A stretch of 37,819 nucleotides of DNA from an uncultured Lachnoclostridium sp. (GTDB taxonomy: Bacteria; Bacillota; Clostridia; Lachnospirales; Lachnospiraceae), in contig CANBKJ010000023.1 in NCBI GenBank assembly GCA_947369165.1, positions 1-37,819 on the forward strand, written 5' to 3'. Positions within the stretch are counted from its first letter, which is position 1, and the number at the start of each line of letters is the position of its first letter. The notes under the pieces are model-generated. The model searched no databases. It was given only the letters and a program-made list of their open reading frames with translations, and was not told the DNA's origin. Positions 1 through 6,809 of the stretch are shown in pieces. Made by a program: the position numbers and the translations under genes.

Positions 1-18
1 ACAATATCACAATTCGAT

Positions 19-1518
19 CTATTTACTTGAAGATCCATAATTATGCGTATAATCAAGATTATATTTATTAAAGAATGCCATAGAAGCACTGTCCAAAGCA
101 ACACCTAAATTAACTCTTTTAGCATTTCTGGTTATATTCTCCATTTTAAATGTTACACTATTAAGCAGTGTATTTCTTAATCCTGTATCATCCGGTACAA
201 ATGTTTTGTAACTTGCCTGATTTCCAGCCACATAAGCCCTGACTATGCGATATGCAATGTGTTTTGAATATTCATAGCGATATGGAAACTCTCCAGGATT
301 ATCTGCCCATCCATATATTCCCTTATGATAACCATGACGCCACGCATTATCTCGCCATCCAAAAGAATGGTGTGCTACTGCATCGGTTGCTACATGGATG
401 GCCATCCCATAATAATATAACTTCTTATCTGCTTCACTAGGAATCCCTGGTGCTCCTCCCTCTTTCCACTGCGCGGAAGAAAGATTTCTTAAATAATTTA
501 TAATTCCTTGTGCATTGGATACTTCAGTGGAATTAGAGCTGATTGTATTTACTGAACAGCTACTTCCCTTAACTGCTAATCTCGTAAGTGCAATAGTATT
601 TGCAATATAATTATTTCTTCCGTGAAGAGTTGGAAATACGCCATCTGTCAACCCCCCTATTATATCTGGCATAATTGATCCAAGTTTTATTTTCTGCAGA
701 TCCTGTTGTGATCCATTATATTTTCCTGCAATTCCTTGATCAAACAAGCTCCAATGATCTGACCATGAACCCTCGATCAAATCTGTCTCTGCTGTTTCTA
801 TAGGTGCCTCATTTTTGTCTAGTAAACCCTCTGTGTTATATATAGGTGATTCATCATACCTATCAGCAAATTCTTCATAATTAGCCAGCGCATACTCTAC
901 ATCCAATAATCCACTTCCAGTACTGTTCTTGTCTCCTATTTTTTTAGCACTTTGAAGCAATAATTCTTTCACAAAATTTGGAGAAACATTTAGGTTTTTT
1001 TGCAGAATTAGTGCAACAGCACCAGTAACATGAGGCGCAGCGATGCTAGTCCCCCCAACCACAATATTGGTTCCATACAACCCCTCTGAAACAACTTGTT
1101 TTCCTGGCGCCATAATATCCAGGCCTTTCCCATTTGAACTCTCTTCTGTTTTTTTCCCTTGTGAATCTACAGCACCTACAGATATTACATTTTGAAAGGC
1201 TGCTGGATAGTCAATTCCTTGTTCTCCTTTATTTCCAGCAGAAGCTACCATTATAATTCCTGCTTTATATGCATCATTAACATCAAGTACTTTAACAGAA
1301 TATATTTCCGCATTTGGTACTATATTTTGAATAATTCCCGAAACACTAGTTCCATGCCCTGTCATATCCTCAAAATACCATGGTGCAGTATCCTCACCTG
1401 AGATATTATAGTATCCCTTAGGGGTTGTATTCCCCAGATCAATTCCTGAGTCAAGAACAGCTATTTTTATTTTCTCTTTACTATTTGACTCTTCATTTCC
1501 TTGATCTGCATTTATCAT
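19..1518 (-). CDS. S8 subtilase with C-terminal DUF6765-like helical domain; shortened, possibly inactive
   Basis: The N-terminal part is a subtilisin-type serine protease. Counting from a TTG one codon before the chosen ATG, the catalytic triad is Asp24 (AVLDSGID), His56 (GHGTSVSG) and Ser159 (GGTSIAAPHV), with oxyanion Asn97 (ASAGNKG). His-to-Asn spacing is about 41 residues against about 90 in subtilisin. The text runs straight from VKVLDVN to DAYKAGIIMVASAGN, so the segment that normally holds the substrate-binding Ser-Leu-Gly strand is missing. There is no signal peptide or propeptide, and the start (ATG 1518 or TTG 1521) has only a weak GGA upstream; a good GGAGGA site about 80 bp further upstream leads only to stop codons. 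Residues 370-388 read YYGMAIHVATDAVAHHSFG, the same His/Asp pattern as the DUF6765 protein at 36584-37729. It lies 270 bp downstream of agrB on the same strand. It may be a decaying gene or a reduced variant; the fold is secure, activity is doubtful. Confidence 0.8.
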   Translation of the reverse strand: MINADQGNEESNSKEKIKIAVLDSGIDLGNTTPKGYYNISGEDTAPWYFEDMTGHGTSVSGIIQNIVPNAEIYSVKVLDVNDAYKAGIIMVASAGNKGEQGIDYPAAFQNVISVGAVDSQGKKTEESSNGKGLDIMAPGKQVVSEGLYGTNIVVGGTSIAAPHVTGAVALILQKNLNVSPNFVKELLLQSAKKIGDKNSTGSGLLDVEYALANYEEFADRYDESPIYNTEGLLDKNEAPIETAETDLIEGSWSDHWSLFDQGIAGKYNGSQQDLQKIKLGSIMPDIIGGLTDGVFPTLHGRNNYIANTIALTRLAVKGSSCSVNTISSNSTEVSNAQGIINYLRNLSSAQWKEGGAPGIPSEADKKLYYYGMAIHVATDAVAHHSFGWRDNAWRHGYHKGIYGWADNPGEFPYRYEYSKHIAYRIVRAYVAGNQASYKTFVPDDTGLRNTLLNSVTFKMENITRNAKRVNLGVALDSASMAFFNKYNLDYTHNYGSSSK

Positions 1519-1791
1519 CAAATAGTTCCATTTATTATATAGTTAGTTTACAGAAAGAAATAGACAGCTAAACTAGCTTAATACAGTCAAACTATCCTCC
1601 TTCCAAATTTTCTCCTCGTTTTTCAGTACTTTTTAGTTCCATGAAACAAAAATTAAGTAAATTTATCATACAAACCTTTTTGCATCTATATAAACAAAAA
1701 AGAATGTTCCCCCTCCACATTTGATATAAACCACCTTCCCTCCTTATGGCTTTCCGATAAATAGCAAGTTTTTTTAATCTGAACTGTAGCT

Positions 1792-2376
1792 TTATTCATA
1801 GTGATTGCCTCTCCAATTCACCCCCACTCCGATCCACATGATCACCAGCATCATCCCGATTCCCAGCACGATGCATCTGGCCGCCCCTGCAGCTCCCAGC
1901 AGACGCATAATCACAAAAAGGGCTGCCTCTGTTCCATATACTCCAAAGGCCAGTTTTCTATATTTGATAACCTCATACTCCTCCAAAGGTTTATTTTCGT
2001 GCTCCACCGGAGCAAATTTCCACAGGCTGAGTCCTGTGATGACCAGGAGAAGAATCTGGATCCATAAGAATCCAGGAGTCAATTTGTACAATACTAATAT
2101 TCCCAGGAATAAGAACCAGGTTTTGACAGCGCACTGCATCGGTGTCCTGGCATGATAACCACCTGCATAAATACGTAGAGACATAAACGCCAAAAGGATC
2201 ACCACTCCCTGCCAGAACAGATTCATAGACAGACCTGTACACAACAAAATGATGATCTCTATCAAAGTGCGGAGCCCCTGAACGATTCCAAATAACACCA
2301 ACGGTGCATCTTCTTCGGGAAATGCCTGGCTGGCACGCATCCTGCCCACCAGCCACCCGGCAAATCTTTCCAGCAC
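1792..2376 (-). CDS. agrB: AgrB-type peptide processing membrane endopeptidase
   Basis: This is a 194-residue integral membrane cysteine endopeptidase of the AgrB family, which cleaves the C-terminal tail from an AgrD precursor and forms the cyclic (thio)lactone peptide. His75 and Cys82 lie in LRIYAGGYHARTPMQC, seven residues apart as in staphylococcal AgrB, and several hydrophobic membrane segments follow. The start is GTG at 2376: AGGAG inside the end of the preceding agrD gene lies 7 nt upstream, and only 3 nt separate the agrD stop from the GTG, so the two are translationally coupled. The order agrD-agrB is the reverse of the staphylococcal agrB-agrD order. Family membership is clear; the substrate is inferred from position. 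Confidence 0.95.
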   Translation of the reverse strand: MLERFAGWLVGRMRASQAFPEEDAPLVLFGIVQGLRTLIEIIILLCTGLSMNLFWQGVVILLAFMSLRIYAGGYHARTPMQCAVKTWFLFLGILVLYKLTPGFLWIQILLLVITGLSLWKFAPVEHENKPLEEYEVIKYRKLAFGVYGTEAALFVIMRLLGAAGAARCIVLGIGMMLVIMWIGVGVNWRGNHYE

Positions 2377-2379
2377 CGC

Positions 2380-2523
2380 TTATCTCCTGCGGAGCCGCTC
2401 TGCCCCTTTCGGCAGCTCCGGCTGATGCATAAATAACTGGCATGCAGAATTAACTGTACCTGAAGTAACTTTCATCGAAAGTCCTGCCAACTTTACTGCC
2501 AACTTTTTCTTTGTGTTTTTCAT
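2380..2523 (-). CDS. agrD: AgrD-like cyclic lactone autoinducer peptide precursor
   Basis: This 47-codon gene begins MKNTKKKLAVKLAGLSMKV and has the three-part AgrD layout. It has an amphipathic basic N-terminus, a core around SACQLFM, and a C-terminal tail HQPELPKGAERLRRR. Cys28 followed by Gln-Leu-Phe-Met would give a five-residue thiolactone ring ending in Met32, the same ring size as in S. aureus AgrD-I (CDFIM). The tail starts with HQPELPKG, comparable to the DEVPKEL recognition tail of S. aureus. AGGAGG lies 7 nt upstream of the ATG at 2523. The stop overlaps the Shine-Dalgarno of agrB. The exact mature ends, and any N-terminal exocyclic tail, cannot be read from sequence. Confidence 0.9.
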   Translation of the reverse strand: MKNTKKKLAVKLAGLSMKVTSGTVNSACQLFMHQPELPKGAERLRRR

Positions 2524-2538
2524 AGTCTTTCCTCCTAA

Positions 2539-2577
2539 AAAAAGATGTGATATAAATAAATTATATCACATCTTTTT
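2539..2577 (-). promoter_or_regulatory. 17-bp palindrome: agrC terminator that also holds the -10 of agrDB
   Basis: Perfect inverted repeat with 17-bp arms (2539-2555 and 2561-2577) and a 5-nt loop. On the minus strand the stem is followed by a T run and then directly by the AGGAGG of agrD, so read-through RNA from agrAC would form an intrinsic terminator. The loop and second arm also contain TATAAT (minus strand, 2565-2560), a consensus -10 with a poor -35 (CCCAAA) 17 bp upstream. RNA started from it would contain only one arm and could not form the hairpin. The dual role is inferred. Confidence 0.7.
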
Positions 2578-2599
2578 GCGGTTTTGGGCGTTTTGGCGT

Positions 2600-2627
2600 G
2601 AACGACATAAACTTGCGACGAACGACA
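2600..2627 (-). promoter_or_regulatory. Putative AgrA (LytTR) binding direct repeat upstream of agrDB
   Basis: On the minus strand TGTCGTTC occurs twice, 20 bp apart start to start with a 12-bp spacer (plus-strand GAACGACA at 2600-2607 and 2620-2627). LytTR regulators such as AgrA bind two roughly 9-bp direct repeats about two helical turns apart. The downstream copy starts about 42 bp upstream of the TATAAT of agrDB, a reasonable place for an activator of a promoter with a poor -35. Confidence 0.55.
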
Positions 2628-2634
2628 CTATGAC

Positions 2635-3903
2635 CTACAGAAAAAGGCAGATCTTCACTTCAAAAATTTCGTTTTTTGCATTGATTTCTAATGTTCCATC
2701 GTACTTTTTTACGATCTTCCCCACCTTCCGTAATCCGTAACCATGATAGGCTTTGTCTTCTTTCGTAGTACAAAAGTTTCCTTCCCTTTTCTCTCTCTTC
2801 CCCTCATATGGATTTCTGATCCAGATAAATAACCGCTTCCCCTTACTACTGTAACGAACACCTAGTCTAATTTTCTTTTGTCTGATATCACGGACTGCCT
2901 CCATACTGTTGTCCATGAGATTCGCCAGAATCAAATTCATATCATAGACAGACAGTTCCAGCTCCTCCGGGACCTTGAGCTCCATATCCACTGATATATC
3001 AGCAGCCACTGCCTCCTGAAGTTTATAATTCAATATACCATCCAGCACAGAATTTCCTGTGTCCGCATATTTCTGATTCTGCAGGATATTTTCCTGGATC
3101 TCTCCCAGATACGCTGCAAGACGTTCCGTCTCATGATGCTCATTCATATAAGAAATCATGGAAATATGTTTTATGAAGTCATGTCTCTGCTCTCTTACCT
3201 GCTCCACCAGCTCGTTCATTAACTCCAACTGCTTTTTCTGATACAGATTCTGAAGTTCCAGCGTATCTTTTTCCACCTGCAGCCGGAAGCTGTGAAGCTG
3301 CCGGTCATACAGATAAATGACAAAGATATTTATAGCAAAAAGCACAATGGCACAGGCTCCGACAGATTGAAGCCTTAGTCCTGGCTGCTGACAAAACAAC
3401 AGAAATAGATAGACCGATGAAATTGGCAGCGCCACAGAAATGATCCAATAAGCAGCCGGCACATCCTCCCCCTCCCGGATATTTTTGAGATTTCGGATAA
3501 AAAGCACGATCAAGTACATCACCACTGGAAGGCATATCGTTCCAAATGCAGAAAAATACTCAGAGGATGAAAAGATATCCAGATTAATATAACCGGATAA
3601 CAGTGCCACAACACACTCTGCAAGGGTAAAAGTTACAAAGGCAAAAACTCCCGATAAAATCCGCTTTTTCCAACTCTCCTTGTAAAGCATAGTGATGAGC
3701 AGTTCTCCACCAAAGGAACAGACTAGATTTACCATGGGGATGCCCAAAAGCAGATTGGGAAGTGTCAGCATGAGATACAGCCCTGCATAGGCACAGAGTA
3801 CCCTTTTCCCTCCAAACCGGCATTTTTTAAGAAAGCATTGCATGAGCAGATACACCTCATATGTCTGAAAGGCAGAGGATATCAGGAAGATCACTGTGAA
3901 CAT
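2635..3903 (-). CDS. agrC: AgrC-like membrane sensor histidine kinase (GHKL type)
   Basis: This 422-residue protein has about six N-terminal membrane segments (residues 1-200), a coiled-coil linker (205-235) and a kinase core. The phosphoacceptor is His241 in REQRHDFIKH. The N box is LILANLMDNSMEAV (325-337) and the G box HGYGLRKV is near 387. This matches AgrC/ComD-type receptors for cyclic or linear peptides. The ATG follows the agrA stop with no gap, and GGAGGTG lies in the end of agrA, so agrA-agrC are co-transcribed and coupled. It should sense the peptide made from the agrD at 2380-2523. Confidence 0.9.
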   Translation of the reverse strand: MFTVIFLISSAFQTYEVYLLMQCFLKKCRFGGKRVLCAYAGLYLMLTLPNLLLGIPMVNLVCSFGGELLITMLYKESWKKRILSGVFAFVTFTLAECVVALLSGYINLDIFSSSEYFSAFGTICLPVVMYLIVLFIRNLKNIREGEDVPAAYWIISVALPISSVYLFLLFCQQPGLRLQSVGACAIVLFAINIFVIYLYDRQLHSFRLQVEKDTLELQNLYQKKQLELMNELVEQVREQRHDFIKHISMISYMNEHHETERLAAYLGEIQENILQNQKYADTGNSVLDGILNYKLQEAVAADISVDMELKVPEELELSVYDMNLILANLMDNSMEAVRDIRQKKIRLGVRYSSKGKRLFIWIRNPYEGKREKREGNFCTTKEDKAYHGYGLRKVGKIVKKYDGTLEINAKNEIFEVKICLFL

Positions 3904-4623
3904 TTACTTCACCTCCATATCATAATCCACCCATGCCTTTTTTATCTTTTCTACATACCGTCTCCCCACAGGAATCTCTGCACCATTTTCCATAAACAAA
4001 CAGTAATCCAGATAACGGACCACATAACTTAAGTTCACCACATGAGACCGATGGCATTGGCACAAAGAATAATCAGCATATTTTTTCCCAAGATCCTGCA
4101 AGTTTTCCCGTATCCGGATACGCTTATTGTCCCTGGTCATCACCTCCAGCATTTTATCCACCGACTTAACATACATGACATCCCTCAGAGCGATCCACTT
4201 GATAATTCCATCCTCTTTATACTTTAGCACCTGTTTGCCCTCGCTGCTTCTCCTGACCACCTTATCCAGGTCGGCAAAGATCGCATCACGGTGCAGAGGT
4301 TTATGGTGAAAATTCAGTGGTTCCAGTGCAAAAAGATGCCTGCAGTATTTTGTTTTACCCGATATATAGATAATTTGTACCGCTTCATTTTTCATATTAT
4401 CCCGGATAAAATGTCCCAGCTCCACGCCGGAACCCTCGGGAAATTCTATATCCAGAAAAATGACATCATAACAGGAACCCCCTTCTATCTCATTTAAAAG
4501 AAGCTCTACCGTATAAAATATATGTATATCCATTCTGACTTTTTGTGTTCTTCGATAAATCTTAAGCCACCCCTCAAGCCGCGAACAGCATCCCTGATCA
4601 TCATCGCATATTGCTACCCGCAT
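3904..4623 (-). CDS. agrA: AgrA-like response regulator (receiver + LytTR)
   Basis: A 239-residue regulator. The receiver domain (1-120) has the acidic cluster Asp7-Asp9, phosphoacceptor Asp58 in VIFLDIEFP and Lys108 in FHHKPLH. The LytTR DNA-binding domain spans about 130-235, including CHRSHVVNLSYV and IPVGRRYVEKIKKA. It is the first gene of the agrA-agrC unit, with GGAGGG upstream of the ATG and its own sigma-A promoter. The likely target is the TGTCGTTC repeat in front of agrDB, giving the usual autoinducing loop. Confidence 0.9.
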   Translation of the reverse strand: MRVAICDDDQGCCSRLEGWLKIYRRTQKVRMDIHIFYTVELLLNEIEGGSCYDVIFLDIEFPEGSGVELGHFIRDNMKNEAVQIIYISGKTKYCRHLFALEPLNFHHKPLHRDAIFADLDKVVRRSSEGKQVLKYKEDGIIKWIALRDVMYVKSVDKMLEVMTRDNKRIRIRENLQDLGKKYADYSLCQCHRSHVVNLSYVVRYLDYCLFMENGAEIPVGRRYVEKIKKAWVDYDMEVK

Positions 4624-4656
4624 ATCGCCCTCCTATGTCAAAAATATTTTTCTTTA

Positions 4657-4685
4657 ATTATACCAGATAATGCCAGAAAATACAA
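4657..4685 (-). promoter_or_regulatory. Sigma-A promoter of agrA-agrC
   Basis: On the minus strand TTGTAT (4685-4680), a 17-bp spacer and TATAAT (4662-4657) lie 34 bp upstream of the agrA ATG. Further upstream there are two TTGTC motifs 10 bp apart, partly resembling the agrDB repeat, but these are too short to call a site. Confidence 0.65.
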
Positions 4686-4735
4686 TATTATCGCTTTTAT
4701 GACAAAATACGACAACGTTATCGATATAACAAAAA

Positions 4736-4781
4736 ATTACGGATATATGATCCCTTTTTTTAAGGATCATATATCCGTAAT
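4736..4781 (-). terminator. 18-bp palindrome after the MerR remnant
   Basis: Perfect inverted repeat with 18-bp arms (4736-4753 and 4764-4781) and a 10-nt loop, followed on the minus strand by a run of T. It works as an intrinsic terminator for leftward transcription. Its outer arm (ATTACGGATATATGATCC) resembles the arm of the palindrome at 5577-5616. Confidence 0.7.
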
Positions 4782-4787
4782 CAAAAG

Positions 4788-5005
4788 TTAAGCTTTATAG
4801 CAATGCCAGAAGCCACCTTCCGACTGGACGACAACCTGCCCGTTTTTTTTGATCATATCATCAAAATGTTTCAGAAGCAGATCCTTTTTCTCCGTCAGAT
4901 ATTTTTCCACATGCCGGTTGTGTCCCACCGCCCTCTCAAATACCTTACTGCCTTTTGGGAAATACCGGCTTTTCTGGCGATTTCGCCTGATGTCATTTTG
5001 TCCAT
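4788..5005 (-). pseudogene. MerR-family regulator remnant
   Basis: Behind a strong AAAGGAGG site the ATG at 5005 opens MDKMTSGEIARKAGISQKAVR, the start of a MerR-type helix-turn-helix. The usual Leu-Tyr-(Asp/Glu) continuation is gone: the frame reads RYLRGRWDTTGMWKNI and stops at 4895. In another frame the text continues RHVEKYLTEKKDLLLKHFDD and ends FWHCYKA at 4788, which looks like the C-terminal part of the same or a similar protein. The pattern fits an internal deletion plus frame change. A 36-aa peptide could still be made. Confidence 0.65.
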
Positions 5006-5105
5006 AACAAACCTCCTTTTAATAAATAATGATGGTATTCTGAACGTTCATTTTTTTATTATAAAGGAAGCCCTAAGGGAAGAGTCAATCACCAAAATAG
5101 ATTTT

Positions 5106-5518
5106 CTAATTATTTTTATTCCCGCAATCTTCTCTGCACGTCTCCTCTACCTTTTTCTCTATGGCATCCAGCTGTTGGATAATTTCGGAAAGCATATGGA
5201 TCACTCTGCTGTCACTAGCTGCTGCATATTCCTCTTCCACAGACATACTTGTCCCACCAATGATATAGTTCAGATCATAACCTATTTTCTGTGTAAAATA
5301 TTTGCCTTATCCGCCGAAAGCGAATTGATACCATACTCGATACGGCGGTAACTGTCCTCCTCAAGATTTAAAATTCCTGCGATGTAGCGTACTGTATGAC
5401 CATTTTCGATCCGGATCGTCCTAAGCCTTTTTCCCACGCCGCAATTACACGGATTTTTTTGTTTTTTCTCTTTCCTTTTATTTGATTTCACCATAAGCAT
5501 TCCCTTACTTTCTTTCAT
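5106..5518 (-). pseudogene. XRE-family transcriptional regulator broken by a 1-nt frameshift
   Basis: The first frame (5518-5282) has a basic N-terminus, a CNCGVG motif and an XRE helix-turn-helix, GKRLRTIRIENGHTVRYIAG followed by LEEDSYRRIEYG, and stops right after LSADKANILHRK. Shifting by one base at about 5300 restores KYFTQKIGYDLNYIIGGTS, the usual end of this HTH type, then a 45-residue acidic helical tail to a stop at 5106. A single-base deletion in an AAAT-rich stretch explains this. An intact protein would be about 135 aa. A sequencing error cannot be excluded. Confidence 0.8.
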
Positions 5519-5576
5519 AGAATTGTCGGTTAACTATTATTAAATTCTATGATAACAACCAAAGGAAATAAATTTA

Positions 5577-5616
5577 ACGGATACATTGTCCGTATATCTA
5601 TGGATAATGTATCCGT
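5577..5616 (-). terminator. 15-bp imperfect palindrome downstream of spmB
   Basis: Arms 5577-5591 and 5602-5616 pair with one G-T position around a 10-nt loop, between the spmB stop and the XRE remnant. The arm (ACGGATACATTGTCC) resembles the arm at 4736-4753, so the two hairpins bracket the broken regulators. The T tract is weak, so terminator function is moderately supported. Confidence 0.55.
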
Positions 5617-5629
5617 AATTTTCAAATAA

Positions 5630-6145
5630 TTATACCAATAGCACCGAAGCAACGATTCCTGCCAGGGTAGCAAAAAGTGCCCCAGCCAACGTGTATCTCG
5701 TTCTGGTCACCTTGGCAGTCATGAAGTACACACTCATCGTATAAAAGATAGTCTCTGAACAGCTCATCAATACCGAGGCAAGTGTCCCAAGACTGCTGTC
5801 CGGTCCGAACTGCTTGTAGACATCCAGCAAAAGGCTGGTGGCCGCGGAAGATGAGAACATTTTTACAGTGACCAGAGGCACCAGCTCGGAAGGGAACCCA
5901 ACGCAGGAGGTCAATGGCGCCAGCACCCCTGCCAGATAATCTAAACTACCGGATTGCCTAAGTACTCCAATTGCGATCATAAGACCGATCAGAGTCGGCA
6001 GTATTTTGTACACGGTCTTAAAACCATCCACAGCTCCTTCGATAAATGCATCAAATATATCCACCTTCTGAAGAAGTCCATATCCTGCCACCAAAACCAG
6101 AACAAAAGGTATCATGCTGTCTGAGAGATAATATAAAAATCTCAT
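5630..6145 (-). CDS. spmB: Spore maturation protein B
   Basis: A 171-residue membrane protein of the nucleoside-recognition (Gate) family, paired with SpmA, with which it acts in spore core dehydration in Bacillus. Conserved stretches include ILPTLIGLMIAIGVLRQSG and FSSSAATSLLLDVYKQFGPDS. The frame is open far upstream, but the start is taken as ATG 6145 because it overlaps the spmA stop (ATGA) and gives the normal family length. The palindrome at 5577-5616 follows. Confidence 0.9.
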   Translation of the reverse strand: MRFLYYLSDSMIPFVLVLVAGYGLLQKVDIFDAFIEGAVDGFKTVYKILPTLIGLMIAIGVLRQSGSLDYLAGVLAPLTSCVGFPSELVPLVTVKMFSSSAATSLLLDVYKQFGPDSSLGTLASVLMSCSETIFYTMSVYFMTAKVTRTRYTLAGALFATLAGIVASVLLV

Positions 6146-6735
6146 GCCCCACCGTCCTTCCTGCCGAACCTTCTTGCCATCACGGAAAATAGTACTCCTG
6201 CTGCTGTGGATACCAGTGTTGCCACTAGTCCCATCCCGATGATGGAGGTAGGCGAGATCGAGCCATACTCGCTGCGGTAAGCAATGATGTTGACCGGAAT
6301 AAGCTGAAGCGATGAAATATTGATGATAAGAAACGTGCACATATCCGCGCTGGCGATATGACTGCCGTTGTTTAATTCTTTCATCTCTTCCATTGCCTTG
6401 AGTCCGTAGGGTGTCGCCGCCCACCCCAGCCCAAGCATATTGGCAATTATGTTGGAGGCGATGTATTCATTTGCCCGGTGTCCCTCCGGAACCCCTGGAA
6501 ACAAAAAACGAAGGGCAGGCCGGAGCGCCCTCGTCATGGCGTCGATCAGACCTGCCTTTTTTGCAACATTCATGATACCTGTCCACATTGACATAACTCC
6601 CAGCATAGCGATGCAGAGTGTCACTGCTTCCTTGGACGAGTCGATCGCCGCGGTTCCCGCCTCGCCGATTTTTCCCGTAAAAGCTGCTACAACGATTCCC
6701 GCCAGCAGCATGATCCCCCAAAGTTTGTTCAGCAT
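6142..6735 (-). CDS. spmA: Spore maturation protein A
   Basis: A 197-residue membrane protein starting MLNKLWGIMLLAGIVVA, with the family stretches EAVTLCIAMLGVMSMWTGIM, PEGHRANEYIASNIIANMLG and NISSLQLIPVNIIAYR. It is first in a two-gene operon and overlaps spmB by 4 nt. SpmA and SpmB are integral membrane proteins needed for normal spore maturation and heat resistance in model spore formers. Their presence suggests the organism sporulates or did so recently. Confidence 0.92.
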   Translation of the reverse strand: MLNKLWGIMLLAGIVVAAFTGKIGEAGTAAIDSSKEAVTLCIAMLGVMSMWTGIMNVAKKAGLIDAMTRALRPALRFLFPGVPEGHRANEYIASNIIANMLGLGWAATPYGLKAMEEMKELNNGSHIASADMCTFLIINISSLQLIPVNIIAYRSEYGSISPTSIIGMGLVATLVSTAAGVLFSVMARRFGRKDGGA

Positions 6736-6809
6736 AAAAAGAATCCCTTTTTCCTTCTTTTTATAAATCTATGAAAAGAGTATGCCGCATATTCCTCTTC
6801 AGGCATTCA

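Noticed and set aside
1991-2443. 150-codon minus-strand frame overlapping agrB
   Set aside because: AgrB and AgrD are clear family members in the other frames of the same strand, with coupled start and stop.
4803-5351. 182-codon plus-strand frame opposite the broken regulators
   Set aside because: The complementary strand reads as MerR and XRE family protein with proper ribosome binding sites; this frame is a shadow.
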